The translations under genes and the position numbers were made by a program. The notes beneath the pieces are model-generated. The model was given only the letters and a program-made list of their open reading frames with translations, searched no databases and had not been told where the DNA came from. A stretch of DNA of 64,000 nucleotides from Acetobacterium bakii (GTDB taxonomy: Bacteria > Bacillota > Clostridia > Eubacteriales > Eubacteriaceae): positions 43,464 to 107,463 of the forward strand of contig NZ_LGYO01000012.1 in NCBI RefSeq assembly GCF_001263355.1. Reading direction: 5' to 3'. Shown piece after piece: positions 1 through 7,632 of this stretch. Positions within the stretch are counted from its first letter, which is position 1, and every line of letters starts with the position of its first letter.

Positions 1-2
1 TT

Positions 3-275
3 GCTACAGTGGATATTCAAGAAGAGAAATTTAATGCTGAAGAGATACTTCATGGTGAAGAAGCGATCACCGAAGATTTATCGTCAGCGGCAGTGGCGAA
101 CGATAAAGAATATGATTACTCGGAAGAAGCGCTAAATCTTATGACCGTTTCCAGGTTAAGAAAATTAGCCCGGGATATAAACATTAAAGGAATTAGCAGA
201 GAAAAAATCAAAAGATCTCGTAAATTTGATCTTGTAGCAAATATTTTAAATGAATTAAAGAAAGAGGAGGAATAA
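3..275 (+). CDS. C-terminal part of a BMC-operon protein with a Rho-N/SAP-like end (5' end outside window)
   Basis: The reading frame is open from the first base of the window. A GTG at 9 is possible, but no ribosome site can be judged, so this is most likely the tail of a longer gene. About 91 residues are visible. The first half is acidic and low in complexity, like a linker. The last 45 residues (from LNLMTVSRLRKLARDINIKG) resemble the small helical Rho N-terminal or SAP fold, often a nucleic-acid or protein contact module. It ends 3 bp before the aldehyde dehydrogenase gene, so it belongs to the microcompartment operon. A shell protein with a C-terminal extension (as in PduK/EutK) is one inference; nothing visible shows a BMC domain. 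Confidence 0.55.
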   Translation, partial: ATVDIQEEKFNAEEILHGEEAITEDLSSAAVANDKEYDYSEEALNLMTVSRLRKLARDINIKGISREKIKRSRKFDLVANILNELKKEEE

Positions 276-278
276 ATT

Positions 279-1787
279 GTGGAGTTAGTAGACAAAGATC
301 TATTATCAATTCAACAAACACGCTTATTGCTGAAAAAGGCAAAAGAAGCACAAATGAAACTTGCACAAATGAATCAATCAGAAATTGATTGTATTTGTGA
401 AGCGATCAAAGACGCTGCAATGCGAAACCTCGAAAAGCTTGCGAAATTAGCATATGAAGAGACTGGATTTGGGAAAACAGAAGATAAAGTAATTAAAAAC
501 TATTTTGCCTCAAAGGTTGTGTATGATAGCATAAAAGACTTGAAAACAGTTGGAATAGTCAGTACTGATGAAACAAAAAAAATGTATGAAGTGGCAGTTC
601 CGGTTGGCGTAGTGGCTGCTTTAATTCCATCCACGAACCCAACATCAACAGCTATATATAAGGCGCTGATTTGCATAAAAGCAGGGAATTCAATCGTTTT
701 CTCACCCCATCCAACGGCTAAAAACTGTATCATTGAGACCATAAAAGTGCTCAAAGAGGCGGCCGTAGCAGCAGGAATGCCGGCAGACTGTATGGGTTGT
801 GTAACAGAAATATCGATGGCAGGAACCAACGAGCTATTAAAGAATAAAAACACCAGTTTAATACTGGCAACCGGCGGCGAGGCAATGGTCGCAGCTGCCT
901 ATTCATCCGGTAATCCGGCGCTTGGTGTCGGACCGGGGAATGGCCCGGCCTTTATCGAAAAGAGTGCGGATATTCCCCGTGCCATCAAGCTTATCATCGA
1001 TTCACAAACATTTGATAATGGTGTTATCTGCGCATCAGAGCAGTCGATTATTATTGAAAAAGAATCGGAACAGGAAGTAACAAGAGAACTCGTAAAACAG
1101 GGTTGCTATATGCTGACACCAGCGGAAAAAGAACGTCTGGAAAAGATAATGCTGACACCTAAGATGACAATGAATCCTAGAATTGTCGGGAAAACAGCAC
1201 CATATATTGCTGAAATGGCAGGGATCAAAGTCCCTGAGAATACAAAAATACTCATTGGTCTGGAAAACAGAGTTGGACACAATTTTCCATTTTCACGAGA
1301 AAAGCTTTGCCCTGTCTTAGCTTACTTTATTGAAGATAACTGGACAAAAGCCTGTGAAAGATCGATTGAAGTTTTAAATAATGAGGGTGCCGGTCATACG
1401 ATGATTATTCACTCAAATAATGAAGAAATTATCAGAGAATTTTCGTTAAGGAAGCCAGTCAGTCGATTATTGGTCAATACTTCCGGTTCATTAGGCGGAA
1501 TTGGCGCAACAACCAATTTATTGCCGGCCCTTACCCTGGGTTGCGGTGCCGTTGGCGGAAGTGCAACATCTGATAATATATCGTCGGTGAACTTACTTAA
1601 TTTAAGGCGTGTAGCCTACGGTGTCAAAGAGCTGGACGAAATACGAGCTAGCATTGAGTGTGATTGTAAAAACAATCAAGTTAAAAAAACAGTAAGCGAC
1701 ACAGAACTGGATCGAGCCGTTGAGAATAAACTTGACCGCGTTACCGATCTGATTTTCGAAAAATTGATAAATCAATTAAATATATAA
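279..1787 (+). CDS. CoA-acylating aldehyde dehydrogenase of a microcompartment (PduP/EutE type)
   Basis: The 502-residue protein should oxidise acetaldehyde or propionaldehyde to the acyl-CoA with NAD+ inside a microcompartment. The catalytic Cys is in NGVICASEQS (Cys about 251), and the family stretch GNPALGVGPGNGPAFIEKS is clear. Start is GTG at 279, preceded by AGAGGAGG at 263-270. The usual N-terminal targeting peptide of PduP is not evident. Instead the C-terminus carries an extra amphipathic helix (RVTDLIFEKLINQLNI) after a polar linker, which looks like a C-terminal encapsulation peptide. The neighbours (shell protein, EutT, PduL) fit the next step, in which PduL turns the acyl-CoA into acyl phosphate. 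Eut and Pdu versions cannot be told apart from this sequence alone. Confidence 0.93.
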   Translation: MELVDKDLLSIQQTRLLLKKAKEAQMKLAQMNQSEIDCICEAIKDAAMRNLEKLAKLAYEETGFGKTEDKVIKNYFASKVVYDSIKDLKTVGIVSTDETKKMYEVAVPVGVVAALIPSTNPTSTAIYKALICIKAGNSIVFSPHPTAKNCIIETIKVLKEAAVAAGMPADCMGCVTEISMAGTNELLKNKNTSLILATGGEAMVAAAYSSGNPALGVGPGNGPAFIEKSADIPRAIKLIIDSQTFDNGVICASEQSIIIEKESEQEVTRELVKQGCYMLTPAEKERLEKIMLTPKMTMNPRIVGKTAPYIAEMAGIKVPENTKILIGLENRVGHNFPFSREKLCPVLAYFIEDNWTKACERSIEVLNNEGAGHTMIIHSNNEEIIREFSLRKPVSRLLVNTSGSLGGIGATTNLLPALTLGCGAVGGSATSDNISSVNLLNLRRVAYGVKELDEIRASIECDCKNNQVKKTVSDTELDRAVENKLDRVTDLIFEKLINQLNI

Positions 1788-1808
1788 TTTTACTTGGAGG
1801 TAAAAAAA

Positions 1809-2102
1809 ATGGCAAATACAAATGCATTGGGAATGATTGAAACACGTGGTTTAGTAGGAGCAATTGAAGCAGCTGACGCAATGGTAAAAGCAGCAAATGT
1901 TACTTTAATCGGAAAAGAACAAATTGGCAGCGGACTGGTAACCGTTATGGTTAGAGGCGATGTTGGCGCAGTAAAAGCAGCAACTGATGCAGGTGCTGCC
2001 GCAGCAGAAAGAGTTGGCGAGTTAGTTTCAGTCCATGTTATTCCACGGCCACATGCGGATGTTAATGAAATGTTGCCAAAGGAAAAAGGTTCTGATAACT
2101 AG
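1809..2102 (+). CDS. Hexameric BMC shell protein (PduA/EutM type)
   Basis: A 97-residue single-domain BMC protein. [20 protein letters not shown] and the [16 protein letters not shown] segment are the hallmark of hexamer-forming shell proteins; the IGSGLV stretch should line the central pore through which substrates pass. ATG at 1809 is used because GGAGG lies at 1796-1800; an in-frame ATG at 1794 would overlap that site. It follows the aldehyde dehydrogenase by 21 bp. A short polar tail (LPKEKGSDN) ends the protein. A hairpin at 2123-2146 separates it from eutT and could help set a higher shell-protein dose. Confidence 0.95.
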   Translation: MANTNALGMIETRGLVGAIEAADAMVKAANVTLIGKEQIGSGLVTVMVRGDVGAVKAATDAGAAAAERVGELVSVHVIPRPHADVNEMLPKEKGSDN

Positions 2103-2122
2103 GTCGATTAAACAATTGATTT

Positions 2123-2146
2123 AAGTGATGTGGGGACACATCACTT
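2123..2146 (+). promoter_or_regulatory. Intercistronic hairpin between shell gene and eutT-like gene
   Basis: A perfect 10-bp stem (AAGTGATGTG with CACATCACTT) closes a four-base GGGA loop. No T-run follows, only TTAGTTTAATTAAGG, so it is not a classical intrinsic terminator. An mRNA-processing or 3'-stabilising element that keeps shell mRNA abundant is a reasonable guess. Confidence 0.6.
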
Positions 2147-2170
2147 TAGTTTAATTAAGGAAGTGAACCA

Positions 2171-2935
2171 ATGAATTTAATAACTGAAGATGGCATAAAA
2201 AAAATTATAAAAAGTGGGCAATCGATCATCAATAGCGAATTGAGACTTCCAAAAGATTCGATAGTAACCCCTTCGGCTAAGTCCGTACTGGCAGATCATA
2301 AGTTGAAACTGGTATTAACCGACGATGACACCGATCAAAAACCAACGACAAAGGTTATGGAAAATGCTTCTAAAATGGCAGCGAAGAAAATTGGCAGGTT
2401 CACATTGGAAAGCGGTGGTTTTTTAGATGATAAACCGGAGCACATGACTCAGGTTTATGGGAATCTACTTGTTAATAAGGATCATAAACGGATTAAACTC
2501 AGAGGCGAAATAGATTTGTTAATGGGAGAAATAATGAAGGTTCAGTTACGAGCTAATGAACTTAAATTAAATGATCTTGTTTTGGATTTAGGAGAGATAT
2601 TTAAATATATCGGTGAATTATCAAGAGCAGAAGTTTTAAACGAAACACTATCGACAAGTAAACTCCTGGGGTTGAGTCACCAGGAAATTCGAGAAATGTC
2701 ACATAACCCCAAAAAATATTTTGGTCATGAACACTTATTTAATATTACATATGAACTGGGTGAAATTCCGATCCTATTGAATTCACTCCGGGCATTGATC
2801 AGAAAAACTGAAGTGGCCTGTTATGAAGCGTTTAAGCTGGCAGATGGAACTGTTGGAAGAAACGACCTGATGCAGGAATATAACCGCTTATCATCGATTA
2901 TGTATATTATTATCTTTAAGTATTTAGATCATTAA
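2171..2935 (+). CDS. eutT: EutT-type cob(I)alamin adenosyltransferase
   Basis: The 254-residue protein should transfer the adenosyl group of ATP to cob(I)alamin, supplying coenzyme B12 to a B12-dependent diol dehydratase or ethanolamine ammonia-lyase outside this window. The N-terminus (LPKDSIVTPSAKSVLADHKL) matches the EutT start. The C-terminal helical core has LGLSHQEIREMSHNPKKYFG, then LLNSLRALIRKTEVACYEAF and LSSIMYIIIFKYL, in the order seen in EutT. The enterobacterial HX11CCX2C metal site is missing: there is no Cys in residues 60-110. This suggests the metal-independent form, which I recall being described for Listeria. RBS AAGGAAG precedes the ATG. Confidence 0.85.
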   Translation: MNLITEDGIKKIIKSGQSIINSELRLPKDSIVTPSAKSVLADHKLKLVLTDDDTDQKPTTKVMENASKMAAKKIGRFTLESGGFLDDKPEHMTQVYGNLLVNKDHKRIKLRGEIDLLMGEIMKVQLRANELKLNDLVLDLGEIFKYIGELSRAEVLNETLSTSKLLGLSHQEIREMSHNPKKYFGHEHLFNITYELGEIPILLNSLRALIRKTEVACYEAFKLADGTVGRNDLMQEYNRLSSIMYIIIFKYLDH

Positions 2936-2951
2936 TACTGAAAGGCGAGAG

Positions 2952-3590
2952 ATGAGCGATCAAATAGAAAAAATCGTCGAGATTATTTTCGATAAAATTT
3001 ACACAAGATTCAAAAAATCGGGCTATGTTGAGATTGAAGCCTCAGGCCGCCATGTGCATTTGTCACGGGAGGTCATCGACAAACTATTCGGAAAAGATTA
3101 TCAGCTGACAAACATCAAAGCGTTATCTCAACCCGGACAATTCGTTGCCAAAGAACGGGTAACGCTTATCGGCCCAAAAGGGCAGCTCCAAAATGTTGTG
3201 ATTTTAGGCCCGGAAAGAAAAAAATCACAGATTGAAGTTTCAAAAACCGATGCCAAAATATTAGGTGTCAAGGCACCGGTTCAGGAAAGCGGAAAATTTC
3301 TGGGAACAGCGCCCATCGAAATCAGTGCAAACGGAAAAACATTATATCTTAACGAAGGCGTGTTGGTGGCGGAAAGACATATTCACATGTCACGGGAAGA
3401 CGCTCAAAATTTATCATTAAAAGATGGTGATCGTCTGGACATTGAAGTGAAAACCGATCGACCGATGATTTTCAAGAATGTTAACCTCAGGGTTTCCGAT
3501 AAATTTGATACTTATATGCATATCGATTATGATGAGGCAAATGCTTGTAACCTTGCAGGAAGAACATTAGGATTGATTGTGAAAAAGTAG
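2952..3590 (+). CDS. pduL: PduL-type phosphate propanoyl/acetyltransferase of the microcompartment
   Basis: 212 residues. It converts acyl-CoA plus phosphate to acyl phosphate and recycles CoA inside the compartment. Two beta-barrel halves are visible, each carrying a His-rich zinc motif: ASGRHVHLSREVIDKLFG near residue 31 and VAERHIHMSREDAQNLSL near residue 138. A third ligand region, DTYMHIDYDEANAC, lies near 185. The first 20 residues (IEKIVEIIFDKIYTRFKK) form an amphipathic helix typical of an N-terminal encapsulation peptide. RBS AAGGCGAG precedes the ATG. The product is probably used by acetate or propionate kinase for ATP. Confidence 0.93.
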   Translation: MSDQIEKIVEIIFDKIYTRFKKSGYVEIEASGRHVHLSREVIDKLFGKDYQLTNIKALSQPGQFVAKERVTLIGPKGQLQNVVILGPERKKSQIEVSKTDAKILGVKAPVQESGKFLGTAPIEISANGKTLYLNEGVLVAERHIHMSREDAQNLSLKDGDRLDIEVKTDRPMIFKNVNLRVSDKFDTYMHIDYDEANACNLAGRTLGLIVKK

Positions 3591-3675
3591 AAAATTCACC
3601 TTTGGTTTTCGAAGAATGAGACAGTCAATCGCAAATGTATAAAAATAAACCCGACAGAATTGTTGTCGTTTCATA

Positions 3676-3705
3676 AAAACAATTGTTTATATAAACAGAC
3701 AGCAT
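3676..3705. repeat. Partial copy of repeat family C (right arm only)
   Basis: The stretch ACAATTGTTTATATAAACAG followed by ACAGC closely matches the right arm of family C copies (compare AACTGTTTATATAAACCGAC near 33485-33505). The left arm is degraded or absent. It lies in the 150-bp gap between pduL and the next BMC-linked gene. Confidence 0.4.
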
Positions 3706-3740
3706 ATATTTCGCAATTATCTTAGAATAGGAGTGAGTAA

Positions 3741-4427
3741 ATGGACCTGGAACTGGTAACCAACGAAGTGTTCAAACGCTTAATTGAAAAAATTAATCAG
3801 TATCAAACAGAAGTCGAAGCGATTTCAGGTAAAAAGTTTCTTCAATGCGATGGCACTGCTGTAACGATCCCAGGATATGAGGCGGTGTTTTTAGAGGCGA
3901 TCAAAGATAATAATGATTTTCTGGGATATGAATTTCTGGTGATTAGCAAGCTTTCAATCGATGAAATGGCCGCTTCGGTCAATGGCGTTGCCATTAATGG
4001 TAAAACCCGGGCATTACGTCAATTTTTACTGACCGGAAAAAATGTTTATGTGATCGAAGAAGGTCTTGAATATCGGATGTACAAAGCAATTGCAAATCCG
4101 GTGTTCTACAATGTTTTCAGAGATCATGAAAAGCAATTGGAATTGTGCGGCGTTCGTATTATGAGCATTGTGGCCCTGGAAAGCAGCCTCATTTCTGAGG
4201 GAAAAGCGGCATTGCCGGAAGTTGCCAAAAAAGAGATCCGGGAAGAATCGACTGCAACCGTTATAAAACCTGTTGCCAAGTGCAGTACGGTGAAAAAACT
4301 AATCAACTTTGAACTGGCAAAACAGCTTGCGGTGGAACCAAACATTGTTTTAAAAACCGGGACATTGGTGACTCCCTATGCAAACGATGTGTTTAGAGAA
4401 AGCAACACAACCATTACCTATATTTGA
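3741..4427 (+). CDS. BMC-associated protein of Eut-cluster hypothetical type
   Basis: 228 residues, no catalytic motif I can name. The central part (GYEFLVISKLSIDEMAASVN, then GKNVYVIEEGLEYRMYK) resembles the uncharacterised proteins found in Firmicute ethanolamine and other BMC operons (I recall the TIGR02536 eut_hyp group). The first 18 residues (LVTNEVFKRLIEKINQ) form an amphipathic helix like those of PduL and the aldehyde dehydrogenase here, so it may be luminal cargo. The last third (ELAKQLAVEPNIVLKTGTLV, then TPYANDVFRE) looks like a small separate domain. ATG at 3741 has AGGAGTGAG just upstream. Ethanolamine versus propanediol use remains open. Confidence 0.6.
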   Translation: MDLELVTNEVFKRLIEKINQYQTEVEAISGKKFLQCDGTAVTIPGYEAVFLEAIKDNNDFLGYEFLVISKLSIDEMAASVNGVAINGKTRALRQFLLTGKNVYVIEEGLEYRMYKAIANPVFYNVFRDHEKQLELCGVRIMSIVALESSLISEGKAALPEVAKKEIREESTATVIKPVAKCSTVKKLINFELAKQLAVEPNIVLKTGTLVTPYANDVFRESNTTITYI

Positions 4428-4503
4428 TCAGATAAAAAACCTTTAAACGATAGCTGAAAAAGATTATAATTATGATTATAAAAAAAGAAACAGGAGAATT
4501 TTA

Positions 4504-5553
4504 ATGAATGAAAGCGTAAAAGCCCGACTGGACAAAAAAAATCTTAAGTATGTTAAATATGGTATCGCATGGGCAGTAACGGCAGGATTAACCTACGGTG
4601 TCGGACCCACATTTCAAACATTTGCAATGGGGGAGCAACCATTTGCTTCTTTAGCATTGATGAGTTTGATGTTAATACCAATGATTATGGCTGCCATGCA
4701 AGATGGTATAGCAGCAATTCTTGTTTTCCTAAAAAATGCACAGGCAGGAAAACATCGAGAGTATCTTAGAATTGCCAAAACAAAGCCAGGACGATTTATT
4801 ATGCTGGCAGCATTCTTTGGTGGACCATTGGCACTTGGCAGCTATATGGCAGCTGTTACCTTGTGTGGACCGGTGTATTCCCTTATTTTCACGGCGATGT
4901 TACCCGCATTTGGGGCACTGGCGTCACGATTGTTTTTAAAAGAACACATAAACGGACGTGCCTGGATTGGAATTGGTTTAGCTGTTGCAGGAGCAATTAC
5001 AGTAGGCTGGATTCCACCATCAGGAGAAGCTTATCCGCACTTTTATTTAGGGGTGTTATTTGCATTAGTATGTGCAATTGGTTGGGCCTTAGAAATGGTT
5101 GTTGCAACGGCAGGAATGGATTTTGTTGATCCGGAAATTGCGATTGGGTTCCGTTTTGTTATTTCAGGATTACTTTCATTTTTAGCTATTCCAATTGTTT
5201 CAGGGTTAGGACTTGTTTCCTGGGGATACTTCTTTGAGTCAATATCATCATTATCGGCGGTATGGATGATTGGTGCTGCTCTATTTGCTGGAGGAAGTTA
5301 CTATTTTTACTATCGGGCCGGAAATGCCGCCGGGGCAGCCCGTTCGATGGCTATTAATCCAATAATGACAATTAGTGCCACAGTTTTAGGTGTTATTATT
5401 TTTGGTGCGACATTAAAGATTAACTTCTTTATTGGTTTAGTTGTTTTATTGATCGGTTGTGTGCTTGTGGTTGGAAAGCCTTCAGAGTTAATTTCGTTAA
5501 GGGATATTGAGGGGAAACCATCAGAGTTAATTCCGATAAAAGATGCTGAGTAG
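4504..5553 (+). CDS. DMT superfamily (EamA-like) membrane transporter
   Basis: A 349-residue integral membrane protein with about ten hydrophobic helices in two halves, as in EamA/RhaT-type drug/metabolite transporters. Motifs include GPVYSLIFTAMLPAFGALAS with FLKEHINGRAWIGIGL in the first half and ARSMAINPIMTISATVLGV with GATLKINFFIGL in the second. The C-terminal tail holds a short duplication (KPSELISLRDIEG then KPSELIPIKDAE). It lies 76 bp behind the BMC genes, on the same strand, so it may move the substrate or a product of the compartment pathway. Substrate unknown. Confidence 0.8.
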   Translation: MNESVKARLDKKNLKYVKYGIAWAVTAGLTYGVGPTFQTFAMGEQPFASLALMSLMLIPMIMAAMQDGIAAILVFLKNAQAGKHREYLRIAKTKPGRFIMLAAFFGGPLALGSYMAAVTLCGPVYSLIFTAMLPAFGALASRLFLKEHINGRAWIGIGLAVAGAITVGWIPPSGEAYPHFYLGVLFALVCAIGWALEMVVATAGMDFVDPEIAIGFRFVISGLLSFLAIPIVSGLGLVSWGYFFESISSLSAVWMIGAALFAGGSYYFYYRAGNAAGAARSMAINPIMTISATVLGVIIFGATLKINFFIGLVVLLIGCVLVVGKPSELISLRDIEGKPSELIPIKDAE

Positions 5554-5616
5554 ATAGAAAAATTCTGGAACTAGGCTACGATTATATAAAAAAAAATAGA
5601 AAGCAGGAATTAAATT

Positions 5617-5898
5617 ATGAAAGCGCCAGTAAGATTCTATATGATCAATCTATTGATTAAGAATAAAGGGGGATTGACACCCCATCAATTTCATACGCAA
5701 TTGAAACCTATATATGGAAATGAAAAACAATGCAACGAGACTGCCATTGACGACCATTTGATGTCGATGAAAGGCGTTGGTTTGGTGGAAGTTAAAAATG
5801 TAAAGGAAGACAAGGATAATAACCTGGTTGTAACTTATGCTATCACCGAATACGGCGCAACCCGGGCAAAAAAATACATACCTGAATTTTTATTTTAA
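5617..5898 (+). CDS. Small winged-helix DNA-binding protein
   Basis: 93 residues. The arrangement (helix with RFYMINLLIKNKGGLTPHQF, recognition-helix-like TAIDDHLMSMKGVGLVEVKN, then a beta wing NNLVVTYAITEYGATRAKKY) looks like a single winged-helix domain of the PadR or MarR kind. There is no ligand domain. It sits between two transporter genes and could regulate them or the BMC operon; this is inference from position. RBS AGCAGGAA precedes the ATG at 5617. Confidence 0.6.
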   Translation: MKAPVRFYMINLLIKNKGGLTPHQFHTQLKPIYGNEKQCNETAIDDHLMSMKGVGLVEVKNVKEDKDNNLVVTYAITEYGATRAKKYIPEFLF

Positions 5899-5929
5899 AC
5901 ACACGATCATAAAAGTATAAACAACATAA

Positions 5930-6000
5930 TTATAGCAAAATGCTGATAAAAAATTGTCCCGCTTTGTGGTGGCGATAATTTTCTGATTAGTGTTTTGCTA
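5930..6000. promoter_or_regulatory. Imperfect inverted repeat upstream of the APC permease
   Basis: AGCAAAATGCTGAT is mirrored by CTGATTAGTGTTTTGCT about 45 bp later, with an inner pairing of AAAAATTGTC and CGATAATTTT. It could be an RNA hairpin in the 200-bp leader of the permease gene. I recognise no riboswitch class. Confidence 0.3.
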
Positions 6001-6098
6001 AATTTTTAATCATTTTTCTGATCGATATTTATAGATGTGTAGTTTATAGCTTTATAATCGAAAAAATATCAGTAAAGAATAATGCAGAAAGGTAAAAA

Positions 6099-7490
6099 AT
6101 GAAATCAAATAAAATTAGTTGGAAGCAAGGACTGGTTATCGCGTTAGGCGTACCAATGCTGATTCTTCCGAATATCGGGTATTTTGCAGGTTACGTCGGC
6201 GTATTTTCAATCATTGTCTGGATGCTTTCAATCTCCCAGGGTTTTCTTCAAAACATCGCCTATGGAGACTTTGCGCTGATGTACCCCGAGGCCCGGGGCT
6301 TGCCGGGTTATGTTCAGGCAATTTTCAAAGGCAAAAGTCCCGAAGATTATGACATAAACAAATTTATTGGCGGCTTTAGCGCCTGGGGTTATTGGATGGC
6401 CTGGAATCCGGTATTGGCAATCTTTTCACTTCTGATCGGAACATATTTACATGGAATGATACCTGCCCTGGGCAGTTTTTCCGAAAAGTCGATTTCACTG
6501 GTGGCCGGAGCAGTTATATTTACAGTCCTAATCATTATTAACCGAAAAGGTTTATCCGGCGGGGCCATGATTGGAAATATTCTGGCGGTGGTTGCATTGA
6601 TCCCACTCGTCGTTCTGTCGATCGTGCCCATTGTAACGGGACAGTTCCAGTTAAGTAATATTACAGCAGTGAGTTTATTTCCAGAAACCTGGAGCTGGGA
6701 TGTTACCCACATCCTGATATTGCTGGGAATAATGGCAATGGCTCAATGGAGTGCCTGCGCCTGGGAAACCGCCGCAGTTTATGCCCCGGATTATGAAAAG
6801 CCCAAGAAAGATTTACCGAAAGCATTATTCTTCTGTGGACTGATTTGTCTGGTAACCTTTGTGCTGGTCCAAACTGCATGTGTCGGGACACTGGGAATCC
6901 AGGGAATTCTCGAAGAACCATATTCACCAATGCTTTTAATGGCGAAGATGTCATTTGGTAACGCAGGCGCATTTGTAACAGTCATTATGCTCATGGCATC
7001 GATGATTTTAATCATTCAGACAGCCTTGCTTGGTTCATCGCAGGCGATGCAGTCAATGGCGGTGGAAGGAAATCTGCCGAAAGTATTAGCCGAAACAAAT
7101 AAATACGGGGTACCGGTCAAGGCCATGATTTCAATTGCTATTTTGAATTTTGTTTTGATTTTCATTGGAACCCCATCTGCCATTGTCGCCGGCTCGGCCA
7201 TGGGCTATGTTATCGCCAATGGCATCACCCTTTTTGCTTATTTTAAAGCCAAGGGAGACCAAAAAATACTTGCACCAAAATGGTGGAAATATGTCGGACT
7301 TGGTTTTTGTATGTTGAATATTCCCTTATATCTAGCAGGGATTTTCTACATCAATAAATTAGACTACGGCATGGCCCCGGCGTTGATTGGGGTTCTCGTC
7401 CTTTTCCTTTTTGTTCCTTTCTGGCTCTATGCAAGAAAAGAAAATACCGGCAAAAAAAAGATGCTAAAAGCGGGAGTGAAAACCAGTTAA
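6099..7490 (+). CDS. APC superfamily amino acid/amine permease
   Basis: 463 residues with about twelve hydrophobic helices. The start KISWKQGLVIALGVPMLILP, the conserved loop CAWETAAVYAPDYEKPKKDL (WE..AVYAPDYEKP is the amino-acid/polyamine transporter helix-6/loop signature), and AMQSMAVEGNLPKVLAETNK place it in the APC amino-acid/amine:proton symporters. Position near a BMC operon makes an amine such as ethanolamine possible, but the substrate cannot be read from sequence. RBS AGAAAGG at 6088-6094. Followed by repeat D1 and the chemoreceptor. Confidence 0.85.
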   Translation: MKSNKISWKQGLVIALGVPMLILPNIGYFAGYVGVFSIIVWMLSISQGFLQNIAYGDFALMYPEARGLPGYVQAIFKGKSPEDYDINKFIGGFSAWGYWMAWNPVLAIFSLLIGTYLHGMIPALGSFSEKSISLVAGAVIFTVLIIINRKGLSGGAMIGNILAVVALIPLVVLSIVPIVTGQFQLSNITAVSLFPETWSWDVTHILILLGIMAMAQWSACAWETAAVYAPDYEKPKKDLPKALFFCGLICLVTFVLVQTACVGTLGIQGILEEPYSPMLLMAKMSFGNAGAFVTVIMLMASMILIIQTALLGSSQAMQSMAVEGNLPKVLAETNKYGVPVKAMISIAILNFVLIFIGTPSAIVAGSAMGYVIANGITLFAYFKAKGDQKILAPKWWKYVGLGFCMLNIPLYLAGIFYINKLDYGMAPALIGVLVLFLFVPFWLYARKENTGKKKMLKAGVKTS

Positions 7491-7532
7491 TGATAGCATC
7501 TTGGTTTTATGAAAACGTCAGTTCAATCCCAA

Positions 7533-7596
7533 GGGGCGGGTATTACCCGCCCGCAACGTAAATAGCCACACCAACGCCCGCACTACAAACAAACGT
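7533..7596. repeat. Palindromic repeat family D, copy D1
   Basis: The core is GGGCGGGT-ATT-ACCCGCCC (7534-7552) followed by CGCAACGT, then spaced C-rich sequence. The same plan (GC-rich 8-bp stem, three-base loop, CGCAACGT) occurs in D2 (28662) and D3 (39663). Here the stem has compensatory G-C changes relative to those copies, so the stem and not the sequence is kept. Confidence 0.6.
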
Positions 7597-7632
7597 CAAA
7601 TTCACAACAATAATTTATAGACGGAGATTGAA

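Noticed and set aside
3600..3740. Possible riboswitch or tRNA in the gap after pduL
   Set aside because: No cloverleaf or B12-riboswitch features; only a decayed family C arm is visible.
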